The position numbers were made by a program, and so were the translations under genes. A stretch of DNA of 64,000 bases from Pseudomonas abieticivorans (GTDB lineage: Bacteria; Pseudomonadota; Gammaproteobacteria; Pseudomonadales; Pseudomonadaceae). Position 1 is the first letter of the stretch; every line of letters begins with the position of its first letter. Shown piece after piece: positions 46,554 through 54,485 of this stretch. Where the stretch lies: the NCBI RefSeq assembly GCF_023509015.1, contig NZ_CP094975.1:937501-1001500 (forward strand), read 5' to 3'. Below the pieces are notes generated by a model that was given only the letters and a program-made list of their open reading frames with translations, made no database searches and was not told where the DNA came from.

Positions 46554-47267
46554 TTACCGATTGTGCGCCACGAACCGCATCATCCACTCCGCCACCGTGG
46601 TGCCATGGTGCTCACGCCCCAGGCTGTCGATGGCTGCGTCATACACCACCGGCCCCAGGCTTTGCTGGCGCAGGTCGAGCAGCGCGCGGGAATAATCGTG
46701 CATGAACTCCGGGTGGCCCTGGAAACACAGGACCTGGTCGCCGATATGGAACGCGGCAAACTGGCAAAACGGGCTGCTGGCGATCACCGTGGCGTTTTCG
46801 GGCAACGCGGTGACCTGGTCCTGATGGCTGATCAGCAGTGACAGCTCCTGGACTTCAGGGCTCATCCAGGGCGCACGGCCCGGCACCTGGTAGTCGTGCA
46901 CGCCCACGCCCCAACCCTGGGTCGCACGCTCGGCCTTGCCGCCCAACAGCAGCGCCAACAACTGATGGCCAAAACACACGCCCAACAGCTTGTCGCCACG
47001 CTGGTAACGATCCAGCAAGAAGGCCTTCAGGGTTTGAATCCACGGGTCGTTGCCGAACGAATCGGCCTTGCTGCCCGTGACCAGGTAGGCGTCAAACTGC
47101 AGATCATCGGGGGGGTATTGGCCGTTCATCACGTTGTATACGGAAAACTCGGCCGCAATGGGCTGACGCGCGAACAACTGTTCGAACATCCGGCCGTAGC
47201 CCTGATACTGCTCGACCAGCTCTGGGCGCAGGACATCGGTTTCCAGGATGCAAATGCGTAACGACAT
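46554..47267 (-). CDS. Class-I glutamine amidotransferase domain protein (GMP synthase-like)
   Basis: A 237-residue free-standing class-I GATase. The catalytic triad is Cys98 (GVCFGHQLLA), His185 and Glu187 (GHPEF). It resembles the GMP synthase-like amidotransferase group (COG0518) rather than GuaA itself, so it probably hydrolyses glutamine or a gamma-glutamyl compound for an unknown partner. ATG 47267 follows the family start; the upstream open frame was rejected. Confidence 0.82.
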   Translation of the reverse strand: MSLRICILETDVLRPELVEQYQGYGRMFEQLFARQPIAAEFSVYNVMNGQYPPDDLQFDAYLVTGSKADSFGNDPWIQTLKAFLLDRYQRGDKLLGVCFGHQLLALLLGGKAERATQGWGVGVHDYQVPGRAPWMSPEVQELSLLISHQDQVTALPENATVIASSPFCQFAAFHIGDQVLCFQGHPEFMHDYSRALLDLRQQSLGPVVYDAAIDSLGREHHGTTVAEWMMRFVAHNR

Positions 47268-47678
47268 AAAAGTACCCGACACGAATAAAGGCGAGAATGA
47301 GCGGCGAAGCGTGCCTTGATCATTCACACATGGCAAGTACGACGGTGTGTAGCGTGCAAGTCACAACCATTCGGCGCAGTCGGACGAATGGTCATACGTG
47401 AAAGGATTCACCAGTCGGCCAACGCGACGCGTCTAGCCTGCGTGCTGATTCAGGGATAGCCATGGGCTATATCTCAAAATAATCAAATTTCACTCTAAAT
47501 ACAGATAAAACCGTTCTAAGCCACGGCCCGCGCGGGCCCTACTGTTAGTCATGGACGCGGCCGAAGCGGAATTTTCCGATCCGACGGCGTCTCGAATGGC
47601 AACAGTGCACGTCTCGGCCAGGCGCTATCACAGCCCAGCAGTCGGCATTCAGGAAGAACAACAAGAAGGCAGCTCGCC
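47268..47678. other. 411-bp non-coding region with two inverted repeats
   Basis: ACCATTCG (47366-47373) and CGAATGGT (47385-47392) form an 8-bp inverted repeat 98 bp before the amidotransferase start, an operator candidate. A perfect 14-bp GC palindrome, GGCCCGCGCGGGCC, lies at 47525-47538. No convincing gene other than the 31-codon one that follows. Confidence 0.4.
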
Positions 47679-47774
47679 ATGTTCAAACACAACAAGCTTC
47701 GCCAGGCAGGTCTGATCGTTTTCGCAACCACCTTGCTCCTGATACTTCCCAACCTCAGCCGCCTGTTCGGTTGA
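47679..47774 (+). CDS. Small (31-aa) hydrophobic membrane peptide
   Basis: A short ORF reading MFKHNKLRQAGLIVFATTL and then LLILPNLSRLFG. It has a basic N-terminus (KHNKLR) and one transmembrane-length hydrophobic helix, and an AAGAAGG site about 10 bases before the ATG. The size and composition fit real single-helix small proteins, but no family is recognised, so it could also be a chance ORF. Confidence 0.45.
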   Translation: MFKHNKLRQAGLIVFATTLLLILPNLSRLFG

Positions 47775-47861
47775 GCAGCGCAATCAACTTTTAATGTCGG
47801 TCAACTACCGGCCTGGGCACTTGTGTGCCAATCTTCCCTCTGGCCCGATGGAGATTGGTTT

Positions 47862-48278
47862 ATGCGCAAATGGATTGTCCTGCCGGCACTGTCCGCCCTG
47901 CTGACGTGCACTGCGGCTCACGCCGTGGTCGACATTGATCATGCGGTGGATGAGATCGGCAACGGCGTATTGATACTCGACCTGCGTAACGACTCGGATT
48001 TCGCCGCAGGCAACATCCACAATTCACTGCAAGTGGACATGACGATTCGCAAGATGTCCTCGGAAATCGACACTCGCGGCCTGGCCTATCAGTTAGGGCG
48101 CGTGGTGGAAGACAAAAACCGCACCGTGGTCATCTACAGCGACACCAACGAACATGCCCTGTCGGCCGAACGCACCTTGGCGCAACGCGGCTACATGAAT
48201 ATCGTCAATGGCGGCAATTACACCGAACTCAACGCGGCGCTGTTTCGCCTATGCCAATCCGACTCTTTCTACTGCTGA
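47862..48278 (+). CDS. Periplasmic rhodanese-like protein lacking the catalytic Cys
   Basis: A 138-residue exported protein. The signal peptide is about residues 1-21 (ending AAHA). A single rhodanese fold follows (LILDLRNDSDFAAGNIHNSLQVD; LAQRGYMNIVNGGNY), like PspE. In the active-site loop, where Cys is expected, the sequence is VVIYSDTNEHA, so the sulfur-carrying Cys is replaced by Ser. Cys remain only at the C-terminus. GGAG precedes ATG 47862. It overlaps the cytochrome c gene by 28 bp, so the two are one unit. Confidence 0.75.
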   Translation: MRKWIVLPALSALLTCTAAHAVVDIDHAVDEIGNGVLILDLRNDSDFAAGNIHNSLQVDMTIRKMSSEIDTRGLAYQLGRVVEDKNRTVVIYSDTNEHALSAERTLAQRGYMNIVNGGNYTELNAALFRLCQSDSFYC

Positions 48279-49063
48279 TCGGCTGGCTGCTGGCAGGCCA
48301 GGCCCTTGCCGCCAGCCTGACGGTTGCGCTGGGCACCCAGTCGCGCACCTGGCAGAGCGCCGAATTGCTCCGGCACCCGCAGGCGCGCACGCTGCACATC
48401 CCGGACGACGTGGCCTATAAACGCGGCATGACCTACCGGGTGGTGCCCGTGGCTGCGCTGCTGCCTGGCCTGACGGCCCAGGACCATGTGCAGGCCGTGG
48501 CGCTGGACGGGTTTGCTGCGGAACTGCCGGCAGCCCCGCTGCTGGCCACCGGCAAGACCCGCGCCTGGCTGGCCGTGGAAGATCCCGCCCACCCCTGGCC
48601 GCCACTGGCCCCCGGCAAACCGTCGGCAGGGCCGTTTTACCTTATTTGGAGCGAGCCTGCCGCCGGCCATATCGGCCCCGAGCAGTGGCCCTTCCAAATC
48701 GCCAGCCTGCGCCAACTGGCCAGCGTGGCCGAACGCTTCCCGGCCATGCGGCCTGACCCGGCCTTGGCCGCCGATGACCCGGTCAACCGGGGCTTCGCGC
48801 TATTCCAGAAAAACTGCCTGGCGTGCCACCGCCTCAACGGTCAGGGCGACGCACAGTTTGGCCCGGACCTGAATATCCCCTTCAGCCCGACCGAGTATTT
48901 TTCGCAAGGTTTTCTGCAGCGTTACATTCGTGACCCGCAAGCCATGCGGCGCTGGCCGCAGGCGAAGATGCCGGGGTTCAGCGCGCAGGTGTTGCCAGAT
49001 GAAGAGCTGGCGTTGCTGGTGGGCTACTTGCAGCACATGGCGGGGCGCAAGGCAGGCCAGTGA
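48251..49063 (+). CDS. Periplasmic c-type cytochrome with extra N-terminal domain
   Basis: A 270-residue exported protein. The signal peptide is about residues 1-21 (WLLAGQALA). An N-terminal domain of ~150 residues (YRVVPVAALLPGL; PFYLIWSEPAAGHIGPEQWPFQ) is followed by a single class-I cytochrome c domain with the haem motif CLACH (189-193) and an axial Met probably in QAKMPGF. The N-terminal part resembles a molybdopterin-domain-like/DUF fold. It is probably an electron carrier linked to the rhodanese-like partner. Confidence 0.75.
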   Translation: MPIRLFLLLIGWLLAGQALAASLTVALGTQSRTWQSAELLRHPQARTLHIPDDVAYKRGMTYRVVPVAALLPGLTAQDHVQAVALDGFAAELPAAPLLATGKTRAWLAVEDPAHPWPPLAPGKPSAGPFYLIWSEPAAGHIGPEQWPFQIASLRQLASVAERFPAMRPDPALAADDPVNRGFALFQKNCLACHRLNGQGDAQFGPDLNIPFSPTEYFSQGFLQRYIRDPQAMRRWPQAKMPGFSAQVLPDEELALLVGYLQHMAGRKAGQ

Positions 49064-49086
49064 CAGCCCCGCCGTTACCCTGGCCG

Positions 49087-49890
49087 TTACTGCTGCTGTA
49101 CCCGAATCAAAGGCGCAGGCGTGACCACCACTTTGGCATGCATCTGCTCGAACCCACCGCCACGGCGCATGCCGCGCACCGGGCAAGCGTCCAGGTAGTC
49201 CAGGCCTACGGCCAATTTCAAGTGGCGCTCCGGGCGCGCCAATTGGTTGGTCACGTCAAAGCTGTACCAGGCGTCATCCAGCCAGGCCTCGGCCCAGGCG
49301 TGGCTGGCCAGGTGTTCGCTGCTTTCGGTAAACAGGTAACCCGACACATAGCGCGCCGGGATGCCCAGGCTGCGCGCGCAGGCCAGAAACGCATGGGTGT
49401 GGTCCTGGCACACGCCGGCGCGCCCGGCAAACGCCGTGGCGGCCGTGGTGTCGACTTCGGTAGCGCCCGGCGTGTAAGTCATGTGCTGATTCAGCGCGCC
49501 CATCAGGTCGATCAGCCCGCTCCGGTCGCGGCGCTTGCTGCACTCCTTGGCGGCAAAGGCGCGCAGGGCCTCGTCGGCTTCGGTCAGGCGGGTGAAACGC
49601 AGGAACGGGTAAGCCGATTGCGATTCGTGCTCGGATTCGGTCTTCTCGTCGATCTCGACCTGGCCACGGGCGCCGATGACGATGCGGTCATGGGGGCGAT
49701 CCAGGGTCAATACGTGGAAGATATTACCGAACGGATCGATCTGCGCCTTGATCGAGGTGGGCAGGTCCAGTTGCCAACTCAGCACGTGCTGGCGGTCGCT
49801 GTCATGGGGCGTCAGGCGCAAGTACTGAATGCTGGCGCGCACCTCGTCTTCGTATTGATAGGCGGTCTCGTGACTAATGGAAAGTCTCAT
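49087..49890 (-). CDS. Transglutaminase-like cysteine protease-fold protein
   Basis: A 267-residue transglutaminase-fold enzyme. An N-terminal bacterial transglutaminase-like beta domain (about 1-80) precedes the core with Cys161 (GVCQDHTHAF), His198 (SHAWAEAW) and Asp212 (FDVTN), an intact triad. It is the last gene of a three-gene unit with alpha-E and ATP-grasp proteins and is joined to the alpha-E gene by a 4-base ATGA overlap. Likely a peptidase or amidase in a peptide-tagging or ligation pathway; the substrate is unknown. Confidence 0.88.
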   Translation of the reverse strand: MRLSISHETAYQYEDEVRASIQYLRLTPHDSDRQHVLSWQLDLPTSIKAQIDPFGNIFHVLTLDRPHDRIVIGARGQVEIDEKTESEHESQSAYPFLRFTRLTEADEALRAFAAKECSKRRDRSGLIDLMGALNQHMTYTPGATEVDTTAATAFAGRAGVCQDHTHAFLACARSLGIPARYVSGYLFTESSEHLASHAWAEAWLDDAWYSFDVTNQLARPERHLKLAVGLDYLDACPVRGMRRGGGFEQMHAKVVVTPAPLIRVQQQ

Positions 49891-50837
49891 ACAGCCTCCA
49901 GGTAAGAGCTGTGGATAGCGTTGCCCAACTGGCGCACCAGCGGGATACATTCGGTCAGCCAGGCGTGCAGCCCTTCGTCGAGGATCTCGCCGATACCGGT
50001 GTAGCGCAGTCGCGCATCCAGTTCGGCGGCCAGACGCTGGGCCGGGCGGCCGTTGGCCCCCGGCAGGCTCGCGAGGATCTGATCGATCTCTTCGGTACAG
50101 GCGCGCAGCGAGCGCGGCACATCGGCACGCAACAGCAACATTTCGGCCACGAAACGAGCCGAGGGTGCGTCGCGATAGATTTCGGTATACGCCTCAAAGG
50201 ACGACAACGCGCGCAGCAAGGCGCTCCATTGGTAGTACCCGCGCGCCGAGCTGTCGTCCATGTTCTCGGCGGCGTCGCCAAACATTTCGTAGCGCGCGTC
50301 GAGCAGGCGCAAGGTGTTGTCGGCGCGCTCGATGAAGGTGCCCAGGCGGATGAAACGGAACGCATCGTTGCGCATGATGGTGCCGTAGGTGGCCCCGCGA
50401 AACAGGTGCGAACGCTCCTTGATCCACTCGCAGAAGCGGCTCATGCCATAGCGGCCCAGGCCCTGCTCGGCAATCCCGCGGATCTCCAGCCAGGTGGCGT
50501 TGATGTTTTCCCACATGTCGGCGGTGATGCGCCCGCGCACGGCATGGGCACTGGCCCGCGCCGCGCCCAGGCAGCTGTAGATACTGGCCGGGTTGGCCGC
50601 GTCCAGCGCAAAGAAGTGCAGCAAGCGTTCGGCGTGCAATTGGCCGTGGCGCTCCAGGTAGTCCTCCAGGGTGCCGGTGATCAGCAGTGGCATGGCCACT
50701 TCATGCAGGCCGTCACCGCGACCATCCTGGGGCATCAGGCTCAACGAATAGCTGACATCGAGCATGCGGGCGAGGTTTTCCGCCCGCTCCAGGTAACGCG
50801 ACATCCAATACAGGTCAGAGGCAGTTCTACTTAACAT
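49887..50837 (-). CDS. Alpha-E domain protein (DUF403)
   Basis: A 316-residue all-helical protein with the family opening MLSRTASDLYWMSRYLERAENLARMLD and the later GTFIERADNTLRLLDARYE. Always found with circularly permuted ATP-grasp enzymes; its biochemical role is unknown, probably a partner or helper for the ligase. It lies 12 bp after the ATP-grasp gene and overlaps the transglutaminase gene by 4 bp. Confidence 0.9.
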   Translation of the reverse strand: MLSRTASDLYWMSRYLERAENLARMLDVSYSLSLMPQDGRGDGLHEVAMPLLITGTLEDYLERHGQLHAERLLHFFALDAANPASIYSCLGAARASAHAVRGRITADMWENINATWLEIRGIAEQGLGRYGMSRFCEWIKERSHLFRGATYGTIMRNDAFRFIRLGTFIERADNTLRLLDARYEMFGDAAENMDDSSARGYYQWSALLRALSSFEAYTEIYRDAPSARFVAEMLLLRADVPRSLRACTEEIDQILASLPGANGRPAQRLAAELDARLRYTGIGEILDEGLHAWLTECIPLVRQLGNAIHSSYLEAV

Positions 50838-50849
50838 TGGCAGGCATCC

Positions 50850-52259
50850 TTAATCCTCGACCACCCAAGTGTCCTTGGTACCGCCGCCCTGGGATGAGTT
50901 GACCACCAGCGAGCCTTCCCGCAGCGCGACACGGGTCAGACCGCCCGGCACCACGCGGGTTTCACGCCCGGCCAGCACAAACGGGCGCAGGTCGATGTGC
51001 CGCGGCGCAATGCCGTTTTCAACAAAGGTCGGGCACGTCGACAGGCACAGGGTCGGCTGGGCGATGTAGGCGTTGGGACGGGCCTTGAGGCGTGCGCGGA
51101 AATTCTCGATTTCAGCGGCGCTCGCGGCCGGGCCCACCAACATGCCGTAGCCACCGGAACCCTGGGTTTCCTTGACCACCAGGTCTGGCAGGTTGGCCAG
51201 CACGTGGGACAATTCTTCAGGCTTGCGGCATTGCCAGGTAGGCACGTTCTTGAGGATGGGTTCTTCGTCGAGGTAAAAGCGGATCATCTCGGTGACATAC
51301 GGGTACACCGACTTGTCGTCCGCCACCCCGGTGCCGATGGCGTTGGCCAGGATCACATTGCCAGAGCGGTAGGCGGCCAGCAGGCCCGGCACCCCCAACA
51401 TCGAATCGGGGTTGAAGGCCAGCGGGTCCAGGAACGCGTCGTCCAGGCGCCGGTAGATCACGTCCACGGCTTTGGGGCCGTCGGTGGTGCGCATGAACAC
51501 CTTGTCGTCGCGCACAAACAAGTCGGCCCCTTCCACCAACTCCACGCCCATCTCGCGCGCCAGGAAGGCGTGTTCGAAAAAGGCGCTGTTGAAACGACCC
51601 GGGGTCAGCACTACCACGCTTGGGTTATCGATGGGGCTGGAGCTTTTCAGGGTGTCGAGCAACAGGCTGGGGTAATGGTCGATGGGGGCGATGCGCTGGG
51701 CGGCGAACAGCTCGGGGAACAGGCGCATCATCATCTTGCGGTCTTCGAGCATGTAGCTCACGCCGCTGGGGGTGCGCAGGTTGTCTTCGAGCACGTAGTA
51801 GGTGCCATCGCCGTCGCGCACCAGGTCAACCCCGGAGATGTGCGAGTAGATGTCACGGTGCAGGTTGAGCCCCTGCATGGCCAACTGGTACTGCTCGTTG
51901 GCCAGTACCTGCTCGGCGGGGATGATCCCGGCCTTGATGATGCGCTGGCCGTGGTACAGGTCGGCCAGGAACATGTTCAGTGCTTTTACCCGCTGGATAC
52001 ACCCACGTTCCACCACGCGCCACTCACTGGCCGGGATGCTGCGCGGGATGGTATCGAAAGGGATCAGGCGCTCGGTGCCCTGCTCATCGCCATAGAGCGT
52101 GAAGGTGATGCCGGCACGATGAAACAACAGGTCGGCCTCACGCCGCCGCTGGGCCAGGAGCTCTTCGGGCGTCTCGGCAAGCCAGCGGGCGAACTCCCGA
52201 TAATGCGGGCGGACAATACCGCCGGCATCGTACATCTCATCATAATAGGTGCGGATCAT
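50850..52259 (-). CDS. Circularly permuted type-2 ATP-grasp protein
   Basis: A 469-residue ATP-grasp superfamily protein (permuted; previously DUF404/DUF407). It opens MIRTYYDEMYDAGGIVRPHYREFARWL and carries the ATP-grasp metal/ATP regions DGDGTYYVLEDNLRTPSGVSYMLEDR and LVVKETQGSGGYGMLVGP. Such enzymes are predicted to form amide (peptide-like) bonds. It is the first gene of the ATP-grasp/alpha-E/transglutaminase operon; AAGGAG precedes ATG 52259. It is well conserved in pseudomonads yet lacks a defined product. Confidence 0.9.
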   Translation of the reverse strand: MIRTYYDEMYDAGGIVRPHYREFARWLAETPEELLAQRRREADLLFHRAGITFTLYGDEQGTERLIPFDTIPRSIPASEWRVVERGCIQRVKALNMFLADLYHGQRIIKAGIIPAEQVLANEQYQLAMQGLNLHRDIYSHISGVDLVRDGDGTYYVLEDNLRTPSGVSYMLEDRKMMMRLFPELFAAQRIAPIDHYPSLLLDTLKSSSPIDNPSVVVLTPGRFNSAFFEHAFLAREMGVELVEGADLFVRDDKVFMRTTDGPKAVDVIYRRLDDAFLDPLAFNPDSMLGVPGLLAAYRSGNVILANAIGTGVADDKSVYPYVTEMIRFYLDEEPILKNVPTWQCRKPEELSHVLANLPDLVVKETQGSGGYGMLVGPAASAAEIENFRARLKARPNAYIAQPTLCLSTCPTFVENGIAPRHIDLRPFVLAGRETRVVPGGLTRVALREGSLVVNSSQGGGTKDTWVVED

Positions 52260-52439
52260 GCCGTACTCCTTGTCACCCGGACACCAAGACCATCGCAAGG
52301 CCCGTGCCATCGGCATAAACGCTTAAAATTCAATCACTTGAATAAAAAAAACAAATTACCCGCACCATTCCCGTGCGCTTGACAGTGCACCACAATGCAC
52401 CGTGCTCCATTGCGAAGCAGGGTTAATGCTATGACCAGC

Positions 52440-52559
52440 ATAGACAGAGTTGATTTCACTGGCTGGCCTACTTCGTTAATAATTCTTACAAGCCAGTGAG
52501 AAAGCTCTTACGGCAACCAGATTCCCTTTCCGCCACCTTGCTCGAGGTGGCTTTTTTTT
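52440..52559 (+). ncRNA. Candidate intergenic small RNA with intrinsic terminator
   Basis: No plus-strand gene lies upstream, yet there is a clear plus-strand terminator (GCCACCT/AGGTGGC stem, 52532-52538 with 52545-52551, then eight T). About 35 bp before it is a perfect 9-bp stem (TCACTGGCT 52456-52464 with AGCCAGTGA 52491-52499). Structure plus orphan terminator suggest a ~100-nt transcript. The promoter is only tentative (TATGAC at 52430). The terminator also abuts the composite repeat, which may prefer such sites. Confidence 0.4.
52532..52559 (+). terminator. Orphan plus-strand intrinsic terminator
   Basis: 7-bp stem GCCACCT/AGGTGGC with six-base loop, followed by eight T. There is no plus-strand protein gene within ~3 kb upstream, which motivates the small RNA call. 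Confidence 0.85.
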
Positions 52560-53412
52560 GCTTACTTTTTGTGGCGTTTGACCAAAAGTGAGCCGGCGTA
52601 AGGCCGGAAAGGTGATTCGGCATCACCCTAACCAATGGATATGTGCAAGGCATCGGAATCCTGCTTCTGAGAATTGCGAGCATATCCATTATCTAGGGGG
52701 AGGCCACTTGATCTTGATCTTGATCTTGATCTTGATCTGCTTTTGATCTTGATGGTATGCCCCGTAAAGCGCCCGGGCCGACTGGAGGCGTCGATCAAGG
52801 GGCGGCCCGCAGGGCCCGAGGCGCAGCCGAGGGAGACGGCAGCCGGCAAGCTTCTATAGCCGGTGCCGTCTGCCCCTTGAGCGACGCCGTAAGGAGGGGA
52901 CCCGCAGCGCAGCGGAGGGCCCAAGCAGGGGCAAGCCTTTTTTGCTTACTTTTTGTGGCGTTTGACAAAAAGTAAGACGCCGTAAGGGCGGAAAGGTGAT
53001 TCGGCATCACCCTAACCAATGGATATGCCCACCGTCCTCGGAGCATGCTTCAAAAATCATGTACATATCCATTACCAAGGGCGCGGCCACTTCACCTTTC
53101 CGGCCTTACGCCGGCTCACTTTTTGTCAAACGCCACAAAAAGTAAGCAAAAAAGGCTTGCCCCTGCTTGGGCCCTACGCTGCGCTACGGGTCCCCTCCCT
53201 CCGGCATCGCTCAAGCGGACGACGGCCCGGAATAGAAGCTCCTCCGGCTCCGTCTCCGGCGGCTACGCCTCCGGCCGCTTGATCGACGCCTCCAGTCGGC
53301 CCGGGCGCTTAATGGGGCATACAATCAAGATCAAAAGCCAAGCAGATCAAGAGCAGATCAAGAGCAGAGCCAGCGGCCAGAGAGCACGGGCACGGGCACG
53401 GGCACGGGCAGG
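52557..53412. repeat. Composite nested repeat with large inverted arms
   Basis: A module beginning TTTGCTTACTTTTTGTGGCG occurs at 52557-52643 and again directly at 52941-53027; each copy is followed by CATATCCATT (52681, 53064) that pairs with its own AATGGATATG. A third, inverted copy is at 53093-53150. Around the centre two long arms (about 52731-53000 and 53093-53351) form an imperfect palindrome with ~92 bp between, including AGCGCCCGGGCCGACTGGAG and its inverse. Short tandem repeats mark the edges: five CTTGAT (52707-52736) and four CACGGG (53385-53408). Open frames here are repeat artefacts. It fills most of the gap 52560-53541; 53413-53541 shows nothing else. Confidence 0.85.
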
Positions 53413-53541
53413 ATATGATGTGCCTATTTCCCAGAATTCCGCGAAGAACCTTTTTTTGCCTGGCGCTTGGACGAGGGGCGTTGATGCTGGAAATAAAAAC
53501 GGCCAACCCTGGGGTCGACCGTTTCTTGTAACGCTGAAACC

Positions 53542-53883
53542 CTAAGCCTGGGGCCTGCGCACTTCATGTTTTACACCCCAGCCTTCGATTTCTCCGCCCA
53601 AGGGGGCGACCACCGCCTCGAAATCCAGCTCGAACTCGCCAATGCCACCATAGGTTGCGTGCATCACCTTGCTTAACTCAAGGTGCCACGCCCCGTCGTC
53701 CCGCTCACTGACCTGGGCATTGAGCGATTCACCGCGAAACTTCCCGGCAGCCGTGCGCGCACGCTTTTCGTCGGGAAAGACGGCGTAGAACTCGATGGGG
53801 TGAATACTGGAGAAATCAAACCCGCCTTCTTTCATGCGGCGCAGCACTTGAGTGCTGATGTCTTCTTGATAGGCTGTGCTCAT
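53542..53883 (-). CDS. RraB-family (ribonuclease E inhibitor-like) protein
   Basis: A 113-residue cytosolic protein of the RraB/DUF fold: FYAVFPDEKRARTAAGKF, then WHLELSKVMHATYGGIGEFE and VAPLGGEIEGWGVKHEV. In E. coli RraB binds RNase E and modulates degradosome activity; direct inhibition here is inferred only from family. A strong GAGGAGG site precedes ATG 53883. Stands alone. Confidence 0.78.
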   Translation of the reverse strand: MSTAYQEDISTQVLRRMKEGGFDFSSIHPIEFYAVFPDEKRARTAAGKFRGESLNAQVSERDDGAWHLELSKVMHATYGGIGEFELDFEAVVAPLGGEIEGWGVKHEVRRPQA

Positions 53884-54096
53884 GAACCGTCCTCCTCAAT
53901 ACGATGGATAGACTTTCAGTACTTCCCGGACCTCCGCTGACTGACTAACGGCGAATGGATTGCGTAATGCATGATTACCGGAAACAAGCATGGAGCTGAC
54001 AAGACGTGAAGCGCGGCGGTTTAACCGTTTGCCTCGCTTGCAGAGTAGCGCGAAGGGAACGCCCGTGCCAAGGGGGGCCTGGCAGGGGCGCGAAAA

Positions 54097-54333
54097 TCAG
54101 TCGACCGGGGTCACGGAGCGCACTTCCATGGCATTCATGTCCTTCAACACCTTGGCCGTGGGTTGCTCGGTACGGTTTTCGAAATCATTGAGGTCGGCCT
54201 TGTCCAGCACCGGGCGGTAGTGCGAGCGCACATGTTTGGCAGCCTCTTCATCTGAAGGACGCTGCTCGGACTCCACCAGCAGCTTGAGCAGATCGCCATG
54301 TTCATCCACGAAAGCGATTTCCCACTTTTTCAT
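54097..54333 (-). CDS. Hypothetical small acidic protein
   Basis: A 78-residue protein, acidic and probably cytosolic: MKKWEIAFVDEHGDLLKLL and then helices rich in Glu/Lys/Asp. I do not recognise the family. A strong GAGGAGA ribosome site before ATG 54333 makes it likely to be expressed. The codon pattern (GC-rich third positions) fits a real gene. No operon partner. Confidence 0.6.
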   Translation of the reverse strand: MKKWEIAFVDEHGDLLKLLVESEQRPSDEEAAKHVRSHYRPVLDKADLNDFENRTEQPTAKVLKDMNAMEVRSVTPVD

Positions 54334-54431
54334 TAGTATCTCCTCAGCAAACCCAGCTGTAGCCGTGTGAGATTAACCTCACTACTCTTGACCTGCCCGG
54401 CCCCCCAACGTTCAGCACATGTACCTGCACG

Positions 54432-54469
54432 AACATGAAAAAAGGCCCCGAGGGGCCTTTTTTCATGTT
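54432..54469. terminator. Bidirectional intrinsic terminator
   Basis: An 18-bp perfect inverted repeat (54432-54449 with 54452-54469) with A-tract/T-tract on each side of a GGCCCC/GGGGCC core. It ends the LTA-synthase-like transcript on the minus strand. Confidence 0.85.
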
Positions 54470-54485
54470 GCTGACACATCAAGGC

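Noticed and set aside
52557..53412. CRISPR array
   Set aside because: The repeats are large, unequal and inverted; there are no regular 28-36-bp repeats with unique spacers and no cas genes.
52674..53545. Several 60-166 codon frames in the composite repeat
   Set aside because: They are made of the repeated modules and tandem tracts, with no conserved domains or ribosome sites.
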